This document shows positions 14,790 to 22,762 of a DNA stretch of 37,569 nucleotides, piece by piece (position 1 is the first letter of the stretch; every line of letters starts with the position of its first letter). A program made the translations under genes and the position numbers. The stretch is from an uncultured Dialister sp. GTDB taxonomy: Bacteria; Bacillota; Negativicutes; Veillonellales; Dialisteraceae. The stretch spans positions 1 through 37,569 of the forward strand of contig NZ_UQKJ01000004.1 in assembly GCF_900541605.1 (NCBI RefSeq). The letters are read 5' to 3'. The notes beneath the pieces were generated by a model that searched no databases, had not been told where the DNA came from, and saw only the letters and a list, made by a program, of their open reading frames with translations.

Positions 14790-16256
14790 TTACTTCCCAG
14801 CCTTTGCAAATTCCGGATGAATTACTGCAGGAATGCCCATGGCATGTTCCAGGGTAGCAAGACCGATGTTGTAATTATAGAGGGCAGTGATGTAGTTAGT
14901 ACGGGCTGTATTGAGCTGCAGTTCTGCATCCAGTACATCCAGGTTGATGCCCACGCCGCTCTGGTAACGGACCGTAGCAATCTTGTAGGCTTCTTCTGCT
15001 TCTGCTACTGCTGCTTCAGTGGCACGAATCTGTTCTTTATAGGAAAGGATATTCAGGTAATCCTGGCGGACTTCCAGTTCCACCGATTCCCGAGCTTTCA
15101 GGAGAGATTCCTGCGCTACTTTAATAGCTTCCTTTGCCTTCTTTACAGAGGCATCCGTTGCACCACCGTCCCAAAGGCTCCAGGAAAGGCCGCCTCGAGC
15201 ATTCCAGCCTTTATGTTCAAAGCCGGGGAAATCCGTATCGTTCCAATTATATCCGCCACCGACGGAAATCGTGGGGTAGTACCCAGCCTTGGCAATGCGA
15301 AGAGATTCGTTGGCAATCCGTACATTATAGTCCGCCTTAATCAGTTCCCACCGGTATTTCTGGGCCATGAGGATAGCCTGGTCCATGGTGATATCGAAGT
15401 CCGGTTCCGGGAAATCCTTATCCAAAGGGTTCAGCTTCGTATTCATTGGAATCCGCATGATGTTATTCAGGTTTGCTTCTGCCACATCCCTTGCGTTGTG
15501 GGCTGCAATGCTTGCCTGTTTGGCATTGGCCAGGGATACATTAGAGGTCAGCACATCGAGCTTGGCCACGATGCCTGCATCGAACTGCTGCTGTACGTTA
15601 TTCAGGTGGCTGGCATAGTCGGCTACCGATTCATCCTGCACCTGGGCCAGTTTAATGTCTTCCAGCCAGGTATAGTAAGCTTTGACCGCAGACAGCTTTG
15701 TGTCTGCTTCGGTCATATAGTAATTGACATCTGCAATATTTTTGGAATACCGGGCACTATCAATTGCGCCTTCCAGTTTACCGAAAGACCACACCGGCCA
15801 GGTTACACTCAAGCCATTGGTGTAGGAATTTACCGCACTGGTAGAAGCTGTTTTTGTTCTTGTGGCAGCCCAGGTATCAGAGAGCTGTGGGTTTTTATTT
15901 GCAGCTGCCGCACTTACATCTGCTTCCGCTTCTTTCCGCTGGAGGTCAGCAATGGTAATGTCCCGGTTATTCTTGATGGCCGTAGTCACAGCGCCCCGAA
16001 GGTCGATATCCAGGTTCGATGCTTCCGGTGCTGCCACATTTCCCAAAGAATCAGCCAGGTTCTTCTGGATCAACATGTTATTGAAATTGACGGTTTTATC
16101 TTTACTTACCTGGTTCATCTGGGCAGCCAGTGCCTTTTCTGTGATGGAAGGATCCGTGGTTGTTCTTGTGACGGAGCCCTTCGCTTCAGCGCCCACCCCT
16201 AAAGAAAGCGCCATTACAACAGTTGCTGCCAAAATACGGTAGGTATATTTATTCAT
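14790..16256 (-). CDS. tolC: TolC family outer-membrane efflux/secretion channel
   Basis: A 488-residue outer-membrane factor: trimers form a barrel plus a long periplasmic alpha-helical tunnel that docks to tripartite pumps or type I secretion systems. The signal peptide ends near GAEA|KG; there is no lipobox Cys. Two homologous OEP halves (about 65-265 and 275-475) each contain long helices and a strand pair. The second has TISVGGGYNWNDTDFPG and GLSWSLWDGG, and a helix like YKIATVRYQSGVGINLDVLDAELQ is diagnostic of TolC. The ATG at 16256 is chosen: GAAGGG lies 9 nt upstream, and MNKYTYRILAA begins a clean signal peptide. It follows mlaD by 31 nt. No adaptor or pump gene is in the window unless the small exported lipoyl-domain protein at 21314 takes part. 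Confidence 0.93.
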   Translation of the reverse strand: MNKYTYRILAATVVMALSLGVGAEAKGSVTRTTTDPSITEKALAAQMNQVSKDKTVNFNNMLIQKNLADSLGNVAAPEASNLDIDLRGAVTTAIKNNRDITIADLQRKEAEADVSAAAANKNPQLSDTWAATRTKTASTSAVNSYTNGLSVTWPVWSFGKLEGAIDSARYSKNIADVNYYMTEADTKLSAVKAYYTWLEDIKLAQVQDESVADYASHLNNVQQQFDAGIVAKLDVLTSNVSLANAKQASIAAHNARDVAEANLNNIMRIPMNTKLNPLDKDFPEPDFDITMDQAILMAQKYRWELIKADYNVRIANESLRIAKAGYYPTISVGGGYNWNDTDFPGFEHKGWNARGGLSWSLWDGGATDASVKKAKEAIKVAQESLLKARESVELEVRQDYLNILSYKEQIRATEAAVAEAEEAYKIATVRYQSGVGINLDVLDAELQLNTARTNYITALYNYNIGLATLEHAMGIPAVIHPEFAKAGK

Positions 16257-16272
16257 AAATTTCATCCCTTCT

Positions 16273-16286
16273 AAGACAGATGTCTT
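16273..16286. other. 14-bp palindrome between mlaD and tolC
   Basis: AAGACA GA TGTCTT lies between the mlaD stop and the tolC ribosome binding site. It is short, and may be an RNA processing hairpin or chance. Confidence 0.3.
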
Positions 16287-16287
16287 A

Positions 16288-17445
16288 TTAATAGTTGTAT
16301 CCCAGACCAATGTATTCTCCACCGCCCCTGCGGCTATGTGGGAAAATGGACTGGCCCGTGATAAAGAAGTTGTCATCCAGAGCGTAACTCCCGCGAATCC
16401 GCATGGTCAGGTCATCCGGATTGAAGAGGTCTGCATTAAACTTCCATCTGTTTTCTTCATAGCTTACGCCACCGCCAAGCTTGTTCCGCATGATTCCTGC
16501 ATAGACGCCGTAATTCCCTCTCATCCTACCAAACAGGGCATCATATACAGGGTCATTGGTAAGGGATTCAATCCCCAGAATCCCGAACCGGTCTTTGCCG
16601 ACGCGAAGAAACAGATTTGGTGAGAATTCATCCTTCTTAGTATTATATAACAATTCCCCCGAAACAGATACACCAAAATCATGATTCCCAGTCATTATTC
16701 CGTTAATTTTTCCGGAAATCTGTTTTGCATTGCTGGAGATATCCTTTGCGTTCTGGGAGGCCACAACGAGGTTATCCATAATCTGACGGGCATCACTGGT
16801 GGCCTTGCCATCGCCATTTAACTGGTACAGCATGGAATTGATCTGGGACGTGATCCCCTCGATTTCATTGGCTATCTGGATTCCCTGGGATGTAAGAATG
16901 GCCAGGTTCTGGGATACGGCATCGAAGTTGCTGATGCTGTTCTTCACATTTTTCTGGGATGCTGGATCCGCTACCACCGTATTGATACCGTCCAGCATGG
17001 TCTGGGCGGAATTGATCAGTTTGTCCATCTTATCCATGGCCTGGTCGATACCCGGTGCCGCCTTGCCCTGCACCGTCATGCCATCGGAAAGGTATCCCCT
17101 GTCCTGGTGGCCGCCGGCAGCTTTGACAAATCGGCCGCCCATGACGCTGGATGTCTGGATGGAGAAATCCGCATCCTTTGGCACCTTTGCATCTTTGTAG
17201 AAGCGGAGGTTCAGTACGGCTTCCCCATTTTCCACGGAAATTTTATCCACCATCCCCACTTCTACGCCGGCATAATGGATGGGGTTGCCCGGTTCAATGC
17301 CTTCGGCCTCTTTGAAATAGCCGGTCACGTGGAATCCGCTTTTCCCAAAGAGCACCACATTGCTGAGTTCAATAATAATGGCGGCAAAGACGATAATTCC
17401 CAGAAGGGAAAAAGCCCCTACCTTAGCTTCTGTTGACCATTTCAA
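16288..17445 (-). CDS. mlaD: MlaD-type MCE protein with long helix and C-terminal beta-barrel-like domain
   Basis: A 385-residue substrate-binding protein of the MlaEF phospholipid transporter. It has an N-terminal membrane helix (about 8-32), one MCE/MlaD domain (about 38-127), a long helical stretch without glycine-rich breaks (about 131-250), and a beta-rich C-terminal domain (about 256-385) with alternating aromatic strands ending EYIGLGYNY, like an outer-membrane barrel. E. coli MlaD is about 180 residues and lacks the last two parts. This layout matches the Veillonella parvula MlaD proposed to span the envelope and replace MlaC and MlaA. The start is a TTG at 17445, overlapping the mlaF stop by 4 nt with GAAGGTG upstream, and gives the family-typical MKWSTEAKVG. 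Confidence 0.93.
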   Translation of the reverse strand: MKWSTEAKVGAFSLLGIIVFAAIIIELSNVVLFGKSGFHVTGYFKEAEGIEPGNPIHYAGVEVGMVDKISVENGEAVLNLRFYKDAKVPKDADFSIQTSSVMGGRFVKAAGGHQDRGYLSDGMTVQGKAAPGIDQAMDKMDKLINSAQTMLDGINTVVADPASQKNVKNSISNFDAVSQNLAILTSQGIQIANEIEGITSQINSMLYQLNGDGKATSDARQIMDNLVVASQNAKDISSNAKQISGKINGIMTGNHDFGVSVSGELLYNTKKDEFSPNLFLRVGKDRFGILGIESLTNDPVYDALFGRMRGNYGVYAGIMRNKLGGGVSYEENRWKFNADLFNPDDLTMRIRGSYALDDNFFITGQSIFPHSRRGGGEYIGLGYNY

Positions 17446-18203
17446 AGAGCATCACCTTCTTTCAGGAAATCTGGATCTGACGGTTCTCCTTCCATGAACT
17501 GCCGCACCCGGGGATCTGTGGAACGATATAAGTCTTCCGGCCGTCCTATGGCCAGAAAAGAGCCTTTATAGAGAAATGCCATTCGATCCGCAATCATGTC
17601 CGCTGATCGGAGGTCATGGGTCACCACCACGCTGGTGGCATGCATCACTTTCTGGGTATGTTTAATAAGGAGGCTGATATCAGTGGATCGAATAGGATCC
17701 AGCCCCGCCGTTGGCTCATCATAGAGAATAATGCGGGGCTCCAGGGCGATAGCCCTGGCCAGGCTCACCCGTTTCTTCATGCCCCCGGACAGATTGGCGG
17801 GCATGAGATTTTCTATGCCATCGAGCCCTACAAGATGAAGTTTTTCTTTCACAATCCGGTCAATTTCCTTCTCCGGCAGTTTCGTATGCATCCTGAGCCC
17901 AAAGGCCACATTTTCCTTCACATTCATGGAATCAAAAAGAGCCGAATACTGAAATACAAATCCCATGTGCCGTCTTTCTTCATTGAGTTCTTTCTCCGAA
18001 AGCCTGGCCATGTCCTTTCCGTCCACCATGACCTCCCCGGACGTGGGCCGCAGGAGTCCGATAATAAGTTTCAGCAGCGTGGATTTCCCGCTGCCCGAAG
18101 CTCCCAGAATAACCATGGTCTCTCCGTCCCGTACAGTGAGACTCACGTCATTCAGTATCCGTCTCGTACCGAATGTCTGGTACACATGCCTGATATCTAT
18201 CAT
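17442..18203 (-). CDS. mlaF: phospholipid ABC transporter ATPase MlaF
   Basis: The 253-residue cytoplasmic ATPase that powers MlaE. Walker A is GASGSGKST (34-42), the Q-loop lies at FVFQYSALF, the signature is LSGGMKKR (138-145), Walker B is IILYDEPTAGLDP (158-170) and the switch histidine is His196 in VVTHD. The LSGGMKKR form is characteristic of the Mla/MCE subfamily. The ATG at 18203 has GAGGAG 4-5 nt upstream, and the mlaE stop is 8 nt away. The end overlaps the mlaD TTG by 4 nt. No MlaB STAS-domain partner is encoded here. Confidence 0.96.
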   Translation of the reverse strand: MIDIRHVYQTFGTRRILNDVSLTVRDGETMVILGASGSGKSTLLKLIIGLLRPTSGEVMVDGKDMARLSEKELNEERRHMGFVFQYSALFDSMNVKENVAFGLRMHTKLPEKEIDRIVKEKLHLVGLDGIENLMPANLSGGMKKRVSLARAIALEPRIILYDEPTAGLDPIRSTDISLLIKHTQKVMHATSVVVTHDLRSADMIADRMAFLYKGSFLAIGRPEDLYRSTDPRVRQFMEGEPSDPDFLKEGDAL

Positions 18204-18211
18204 AGGACTCC

Positions 18212-18973
18212 TCAGAAAAGAATGGACGACAAAAGATAATTTGCGGCAAAAAGCATGATAATGGAGTACACCACAGACTGGGTGGTAGCTTTGCCGACAC
18301 CTTCAGCACCGGCAGTGCAGGTCATGCCTCGGTCACAGCCCACAAGGGCAACGATCATACCGAATATGACGGACTTGAACACGCCGATGTAGAGATCCGA
18401 AGGCACACAGAATGTATGAATGGAATGGAGAAAGACATAGGAAGAAACGCCATGGGAAAGGGAGGCCACAATCATACCGCCGCCTACGCCGATGGTAACG
18501 CCGAATACATCAAGAATGGGCAGCATGCACATGCAGGCCACCAGCCGGGGCACCACGAGATATCCTACAGGACTTACAGCCATGCAGCGAAGTGCATCGA
18601 TCTGCTCTGTCACCCGCATAGTCCCGATTTCCGCTGTAATAGCAGCCCCTACGCGACCGGCCAGTACTACGCCGCAAAGCACGGGTCCCAATTCCCGTCC
18701 GATACCGATAGCCACAATACCGCCAACCGTAAAATCGGCACCGTACTTCGTCAGTTCTCCCGCAATCTGTACAGAAAGAACCATGCCTGTGAACAGGAGG
18801 GTCAGAGCCACGATGGGAAATGACAGCACGCCAAGGGACAGACACTGATGGAAAGTCTCCCGGCCCCGGATCGCGGAAATCTCTTTAACCGCCTGGAAAA
18901 AGAGCAGAATGACCGCTCCCAGCTGGTGAAAAATGGAAAGGGTCTGCCTTCCCAGAGATTCCAGAAACTCCAT
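18212..18973 (-). CDS. mlaE: phospholipid ABC transporter permease MlaE
   Basis: A 253-residue inner-membrane permease of the MlaE family with five or six hydrophobic segments. It includes the conserved block around GRELGPVLCGVVLAGRVGAA and the following EIGTMRVTEQIDAL, hallmarks of MCE-associated permeases. With MlaF it forms the core that passes phospholipid to or from MlaD. The ATG at 18973 is chosen over an upstream in-frame start at 19006 because AGGAGGG lies six nt before it. It heads mlaE-mlaF-mlaD-tolC with tight spacing, which indicates an operon. I find no convincing promoter in the repeat-filled region upstream. Confidence 0.95.
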   Translation of the reverse strand: MEFLESLGRQTLSIFHQLGAVILLFFQAVKEISAIRGRETFHQCLSLGVLSFPIVALTLLFTGMVLSVQIAGELTKYGADFTVGGIVAIGIGRELGPVLCGVVLAGRVGAAITAEIGTMRVTEQIDALRCMAVSPVGYLVVPRLVACMCMLPILDVFGVTIGVGGGMIVASLSHGVSSYVFLHSIHTFCVPSDLYIGVFKSVIFGMIVALVGCDRGMTCTAGAEGVGKATTQSVVYSIIMLFAANYLLSSILF

Positions 18974-19327
18974 GGCCTTCCCTCCTTTCGGTGTAATTTG
19001 ATTCACATGAATGTGCCAATATATAAATCTGAACTGGATATAAGATGGAGATTGAGGGCATCAGCAGCTGTTACGGTGATTCAAAACTGCTGGCCCATAG
19101 GGTATATGGGATTGTAAGGGGTTTGGGTCGGGCGACACTGCGCTGGCCCGGTCAGATTGTGTCTTCCACTCCTTTTCCTCGTTGAAGGAGGACCATACGG
19201 TTGAAAAGCCGCCGAAGGCGGTAAATACACCTTCTACCCCCGGCGCGAAGCGCCCACAACCCGGTAAACAAGCGAAGCGATGTTCACCCACAACCCTTAG
19301 ACCCATTCGCCGTTTGAATTCATCTCA
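18974..19327. other. intergenic region with repeat family B upstream of mlaE
   Basis: A 354-nt gap. A small inverted repeat, ATTCA/TGAAT (19001-19012), lies just above the mlaE ribosome binding site. From about 19195 to 19310 is repeat-like DNA with GCCGCC..GGCGG and GGCGCGAAGCGCC stems and a segment shared with 37320-37405. An 81-codon frame here is a repeat translation and not called. Confidence 0.55.
19240..19310. repeat. dispersed repeat family B, copy 1
   Basis: The stretch beginning CCCCCGG and containing CCGGTAAACAAGCGAAG and CACCCACAACC aligns with 37350-37400 (CCGGTGAACGAGCGAAG, CACCCACAACC) with a few mismatches and a short gap. The neighbouring CGAAGGCGG/ACCTTC segment also has a counterpart near 37325. 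Confidence 0.55.
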
Positions 19328-21304
19328 TCACAGCGGGAAATAGGAAGAACTGTACACTATGTCTGACGCCTTCTTGTCATCGGGCTTACTTCCATCCTTT
19401 TTGTCGGTGCCATCGCCTTTCTTGTCCTGGCCGCCGGAAATGGACTCTTTCCCTTCGTTCTTCATTTCTGCCATGAGCTGCTTATTGGTTTTTGCCAGTT
19501 TCTTCAGCGCCCGGTCCCTGTCTGCGGGAGCCATGACCTTGAAAGTAAATTGACCATCCCCATAAACTACATAATCCGTATCTACGCTGCTCTTAGGCGT
19601 ATCTTCCTCTTTATCGCCGGCCTTTTCACTCTTGCTCTTATCTTTCAGATAATCCGGAGAATTGGAGGGCCGTTTATCCTGGATTTCCGCCTTGGTCCCA
19701 CTATCCTCGTCCTTGGCAATCATGCTGACGTTGGGATCCAGGATTTCCACAACCACCTGGTTATTCTTATCTTCCTTTTCCAGCTTGTCGAAGAGATCAT
19801 CGAAGTCTTTGTACGTCCGAAGGCGCTGGAGAATTTCATCGGTAAGATTGAATTTCTGCTGCTGAATCAGGTAAGGAAGAGGCACCACGCCGCCTCCCCG
19901 GACTTCAAGAATCATATCCCCATAGGGCTGGTCCTTTGGCACCGTGAAAGCAATGTCTTTGTAGAAAACCTCTCCCCGATAGGGAGCAAGCCTTGCCCGA
20001 ACGTAAATCGTATCTCCCGGGCTCACGACCGTAGGAGAAGCAGCCGCATCGAGCAGCTGGGCAGTCTTCCTCTCTCCCGTCACCTTCATGTCCACTGAGA
20101 TATTCCGGAGTGTATAAGGCTCGAAACGGTTCTGTTCCAGGATGCGAATGACATTGTACATCTCATCCACACTACGTTCTGCTATGTCTTTGGATGACCA
20201 GTACATGTTTGTCCTGGTAAACGGTTTCTTCTTCATATCTTCCGGGAAAAGGGTATAGGAAAAGGATACCGTTCCCTTTCCGCTGCGGTCCAGGACATTG
20301 CTCATATTGTTGTATACAGAAGTGACGGACAGCATGGGCAGCATCTGTTCATTCCGGATCATCCGAACGCTGAGGCTCCCCACATGGCCCGTATCTTCAT
20401 CGGTAACGGTCGAATGGAGGCGCACCGATTCCGGTATTTTTCCGGAAAGACCACTGATGCCGGTGCTCCGATCTTCGTTCACTTCCCCGATTTCCGCTCC
20501 CACGCTTCCCAGTTTAAAGGGAATATTATGGCTGGGAACGACGGTGAAAATATAGGAATTGTGCATGAAATAGCTGCTGCTTCCTTTGTCCATAAATGGA
20601 TGGCCGAAAGCCACCATATGGTCCCCATCCACGTAAGTCACTGTACCAATGGCACCCAGCTTCAGATCCCCCGTTACCAGGGTGGCAGAAACGGAGCCGC
20701 CGGCTTCCAGGGGCCGGGGCGTTTCGTCAGTACCATTGGAAGCCGCCGCATAGGGCACCATATGGAAATCTTTCATTTTATCAGCCAGAAATTCCATCCC
20801 CGCCGGTGTATAGCCGGAAGCCATGAGAGGTGTGGAAAGAGGGATTAGATCATTTCCTGCTCCCCTGTCTTCCACTCCCTGTTTACTGCTGTCAATGGTC
20901 CAGAGCCGAAGCATATCGGAAATGGGCGTCACCATGCCTATACGTCCGTTGGACTGGGGAAAACCATAGGCAATGGCTCCCAGAAGCTTGTTATTAATAT
21001 AGACCGGACTGCCGCTCATTCCCTGGGCGATACCATTGGTCTCATCAATAAGAGGGCCGGACACTTTGACCAGGACCAGGTCCCCACCAGTAGCCCCCTT
21101 ATGCTTCATGATCCCCAGCACATCCACATTGAAAGTATCGATTTTCGTACCATGAACCACGGTCTTCGCGTAGCCGTGCATCCCTTCCTGTACTTCAGAA
21201 ACAGGAAGAAATTCCTGGGCAGCCATGACAGGAGAAAGACAGCCCGCCGCCAGACACAGGGACAGCACAAACTTTTTCAGTTTACCCTTAGAAATTGCAA
21301 ACAT
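19328..21304 (-). CDS. exported SpoIVB-type (peptidase S55 domain) protein
   Basis: A 658-residue exported protein with a signal peptide (about 1-29, ending VMAAQ) and an N-terminal SpoIVB peptidase S55-like domain. The nucleophile motif GMSGSP (residues 95-100, likely Ser97) is followed by the VYINNKLLGAIAYGF strand pair. The catalytic His is not assigned with certainty; His43 (GMHGYAKT) and the His in MVAFGHPF are candidates. Beyond about residue 300 it has beta-rich segments and a Lys/Asp/Ser-rich low-complexity tail. SpoIVB normally activates sporulation sigma-K and carries a PDZ domain; neither PDZ nor sporulation genes are visible. The ATG at 21304 has AAGGAG five nt upstream. It is co-transcribed with the small lipoyl-like gene 9 nt away. 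An envelope protease or scaffold role is inferred. Confidence 0.82.
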   Translation of the reverse strand: MFAISKGKLKKFVLSLCLAAGCLSPVMAAQEFLPVSEVQEGMHGYAKTVVHGTKIDTFNVDVLGIMKHKGATGGDLVLVKVSGPLIDETNGIAQGMSGSPVYINNKLLGAIAYGFPQSNGRIGMVTPISDMLRLWTIDSSKQGVEDRGAGNDLIPLSTPLMASGYTPAGMEFLADKMKDFHMVPYAAASNGTDETPRPLEAGGSVSATLVTGDLKLGAIGTVTYVDGDHMVAFGHPFMDKGSSSYFMHNSYIFTVVPSHNIPFKLGSVGAEIGEVNEDRSTGISGLSGKIPESVRLHSTVTDEDTGHVGSLSVRMIRNEQMLPMLSVTSVYNNMSNVLDRSGKGTVSFSYTLFPEDMKKKPFTRTNMYWSSKDIAERSVDEMYNVIRILEQNRFEPYTLRNISVDMKVTGERKTAQLLDAAASPTVVSPGDTIYVRARLAPYRGEVFYKDIAFTVPKDQPYGDMILEVRGGGVVPLPYLIQQQKFNLTDEILQRLRTYKDFDDLFDKLEKEDKNNQVVVEILDPNVSMIAKDEDSGTKAEIQDKRPSNSPDYLKDKSKSEKAGDKEEDTPKSSVDTDYVVYGDGQFTFKVMAPADRDRALKKLAKTNKQLMAEMKNEGKESISGGQDKKGDGTDKKDGSKPDDKKASDIVYSSSYFPL

Positions 21305-21313
21305 CAAAACTCC

Positions 21314-21607
21314 TTATTTCGTTTCAATAACTGCTACAGCATCCTGTTTTGTAATCTTCTGGCCCTTTACAACAAGAACCTTCGTCACCACGCCGTCGGA
21401 GTCAGCACGGGCAGCGGGCACAGGACCTACCAGGGAATCCACAGTTGCCAGTACTTCTCCCTCCTTCACCGGTGTATTCACTGCCACCACCGATGTCACT
21501 GTACCGGAGAGAACAGCACTTTGGGAAACCTCCGCCGCCTCTGCCGGCATAACCACTGCAGCTGCCAGGGCTGCCGCTGCGAGCCCCGCTTTTTTCCATG
21601 TATTCAT
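21314..21607 (-). CDS. small exported lipoyl/biotinyl-like domain protein
   Basis: A 97-residue precursor: signal peptide (about 1-25, cleavage near AEA|AE) followed by a single barrel-sandwich (lipoyl/biotinyl-like) domain. Its pattern is VNTPVKEGEVLATVDSLVGPVPAARADSDGVVTKVLVVKGQKITKQ in form: two half-motifs each with a KxGxxV turn, given here only to show the repeat of VKEG and VKGQ. The Met-Lys-Met biotinylation site is replaced by PAARADSDG, so it is not expected to be modified. Instead it resembles the lipoyl domain of HlyD/MacA periplasmic adaptors, but without hairpin or beta-barrel domains. The ATG at 21607 has GAGGG six nt upstream. It lies directly before the S55-domain gene; the pair may work together. 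Confidence 0.78.
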   Translation of the reverse strand: MNTWKKAGLAAAALAAAVVMPAEAAEVSQSAVLSGTVTSVVAVNTPVKEGEVLATVDSLVGPVPAARADSDGVVTKVLVVKGQKITKQDAVAVIETK

Positions 21608-21656
21608 AGCAATCCCTCATTTCGAAAGCATATAAAAATCGAAAGTATTTGGTTTT

Positions 21657-21662
21657 ATTGTA
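21657..21662 (-). promoter_or_regulatory. extended -10 promoter for the lipoyl-like/S55 gene pair
   Basis: On the minus strand TGG TACAAT (TGnTACAAT) lies about 50 nt before the ATG at 21607. No good -35 at 17 nt. The extended -10 supports a promoter. Confidence 0.35.
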
Positions 21663-21994
21663 CCACGAGTCAAAAATTTTTGCTTCAAGTCAGAAGAAGT
21701 AAACCAGTAACAGATTCAATTTTAAAGAAAAATATTATATATTGTAACGGTTAATCCCAATATCATTCTCCGGTATGACTCATTGCCATGGAAATTCTGT
21801 ATTATTGGCAGTGGTAGATAGTCTAAATGGATGGATAATCAATTTTGATTGGGTTACTTATTTTTCAAACGAAGAATCTATTCCATTTTCTCACTCTGCA
21901 TAATTAATAAATCCACTTTCATAAACAGAGGTGCAATTCTGCCTTAAGGAGGAAGTGTTAAGAAAGCGTTGATTAATTACAATGTTTAGAAATA
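21663..21994. other. AT-rich intergenic region downstream of comF
   Basis: No gene in about 330 nt. It is visibly more AT-rich than its surroundings, with runs such as AATATTATATATTG. It contains a partial family A repeat (21963-21978) and a weaker echo of its core (TTAATTATGCAGAGT on the minus strand, near 21889-21904). No clear terminator for comF was found. Confidence 0.5.
21963..21978. repeat. palindromic repeat family A, partial copy 3
   Basis: AAAGCGTTGATTAATT matches the left arm of the complete copy at 14637 with two differences; the similarity then stops. Degenerate or truncated. Confidence 0.5.
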
Positions 21995-22645
21995 TCAGGT
22001 TGCCCCGCTGGCTATGGTGAGACCCATGACTTTTCCGGCGCCTGCCCGCATGAGTTCATGGGCACAGGATTCCATGGTGGCACCGGTGGTATAGACATCA
22101 TCAACGATAAGAATTGTTTTTCCTTTGACGGAAAGACCTTTTTGGATATGGAAAAGGCCTTTGATGTTTTCGAACCGTTCTGTCCGGGACAGGAGGGACT
22201 GGGTCTCGGCACTGCGAATGCGGACGAGGCCATTTTTTACATAATCTTTGTGGTGCCTTTCCATCCATTCTTCAAACATCAGGTCCACCTGGTTATATCC
22301 CCTTTTTCCCATTTTCTGTCTTGACAGGGGCACAGGAATGACCATATCAAAAGAGCCCAGGCGCTGCCAATAGGGAAAACGGTCCAACAGCGGAGGAAAT
22401 GCCCGCTTTTTTTCTTTCCGGTTGTTATATTTAAGGCCGATGATGCAGTCCCGAAGGGAGCCTTCGTAACGGCAAAGGGTGTAACAGCCTTTGAGGTGGC
22501 CCGTGTTGGATGAGTTGATGAGCCGGGGATCCCAGATGGTTTTCAGGCAGTCTTCGCACCACAGGCCGCCGGAATCCATGACTTTCCCGCAGCCCGGACA
22601 GGTGGAAGGATAGATGATGTCGATGAGGTCTTCGAAAAGTCCCAT
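21995..22645 (-). CDS. comF: ComF family protein (phosphoribosyltransferase-like)
   Basis: A 216-residue ComF family protein, linked to DNA uptake and recombination through PriA in other bacteria. An N-terminal four-cysteine zinc site (Cys16, Cys19, Cys30, Cys33) is followed by a type I phosphoribosyltransferase fold with the PRPP-loop motif ILIVDDVYTTGAT (178-190) and the ComF block PVPLSRQKMGKRGYNQ. The ATG at 22645 has AGGAG 6-7 nt upstream. It follows recD2 by 117 nt, which joins two DNA-processing genes at the end of the housekeeping block. Natural competence is suggested but not shown; comF is widespread in non-competent species too. Confidence 0.93.
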   Translation of the reverse strand: MGLFEDLIDIIYPSTCPGCGKVMDSGGLWCEDCLKTIWDPRLINSSNTGHLKGCYTLCRYEGSLRDCIIGLKYNNRKEKKRAFPPLLDRFPYWQRLGSFDMVIPVPLSRQKMGKRGYNQVDLMFEEWMERHHKDYVKNGLVRIRSAETQSLLSRTERFENIKGLFHIQKGLSVKGKTILIVDDVYTTGATMESCAHELMRAGAGKVMGLTIASGAT

Positions 22646-22762
22646 GGGAAGCTCCTTTCAATGGCTAATCAGCAGACTGCATATGGTCCTTCCGGCCGCC
22701 GGTTTTGTACATGAATGGCCGCCCATAAAAATCCGGGGTCCTATCCACAGGATACATGAGCT

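Noticed and set aside
19061..19306. 81-codon minus-strand frame upstream of mlaE
   Set aside because: It consists of repeat family B sequence shared with another gene-free region.
19328..21304. Sporulation locus marker (SpoIVB)
   Set aside because: Only the S55-type domain is shared; there is no PDZ domain and no sporulation gene in the window.
21314..21607. Biotin carboxyl carrier protein
   Set aside because: It has a signal peptide and lacks the Met-Lys-Met biotinylation site.
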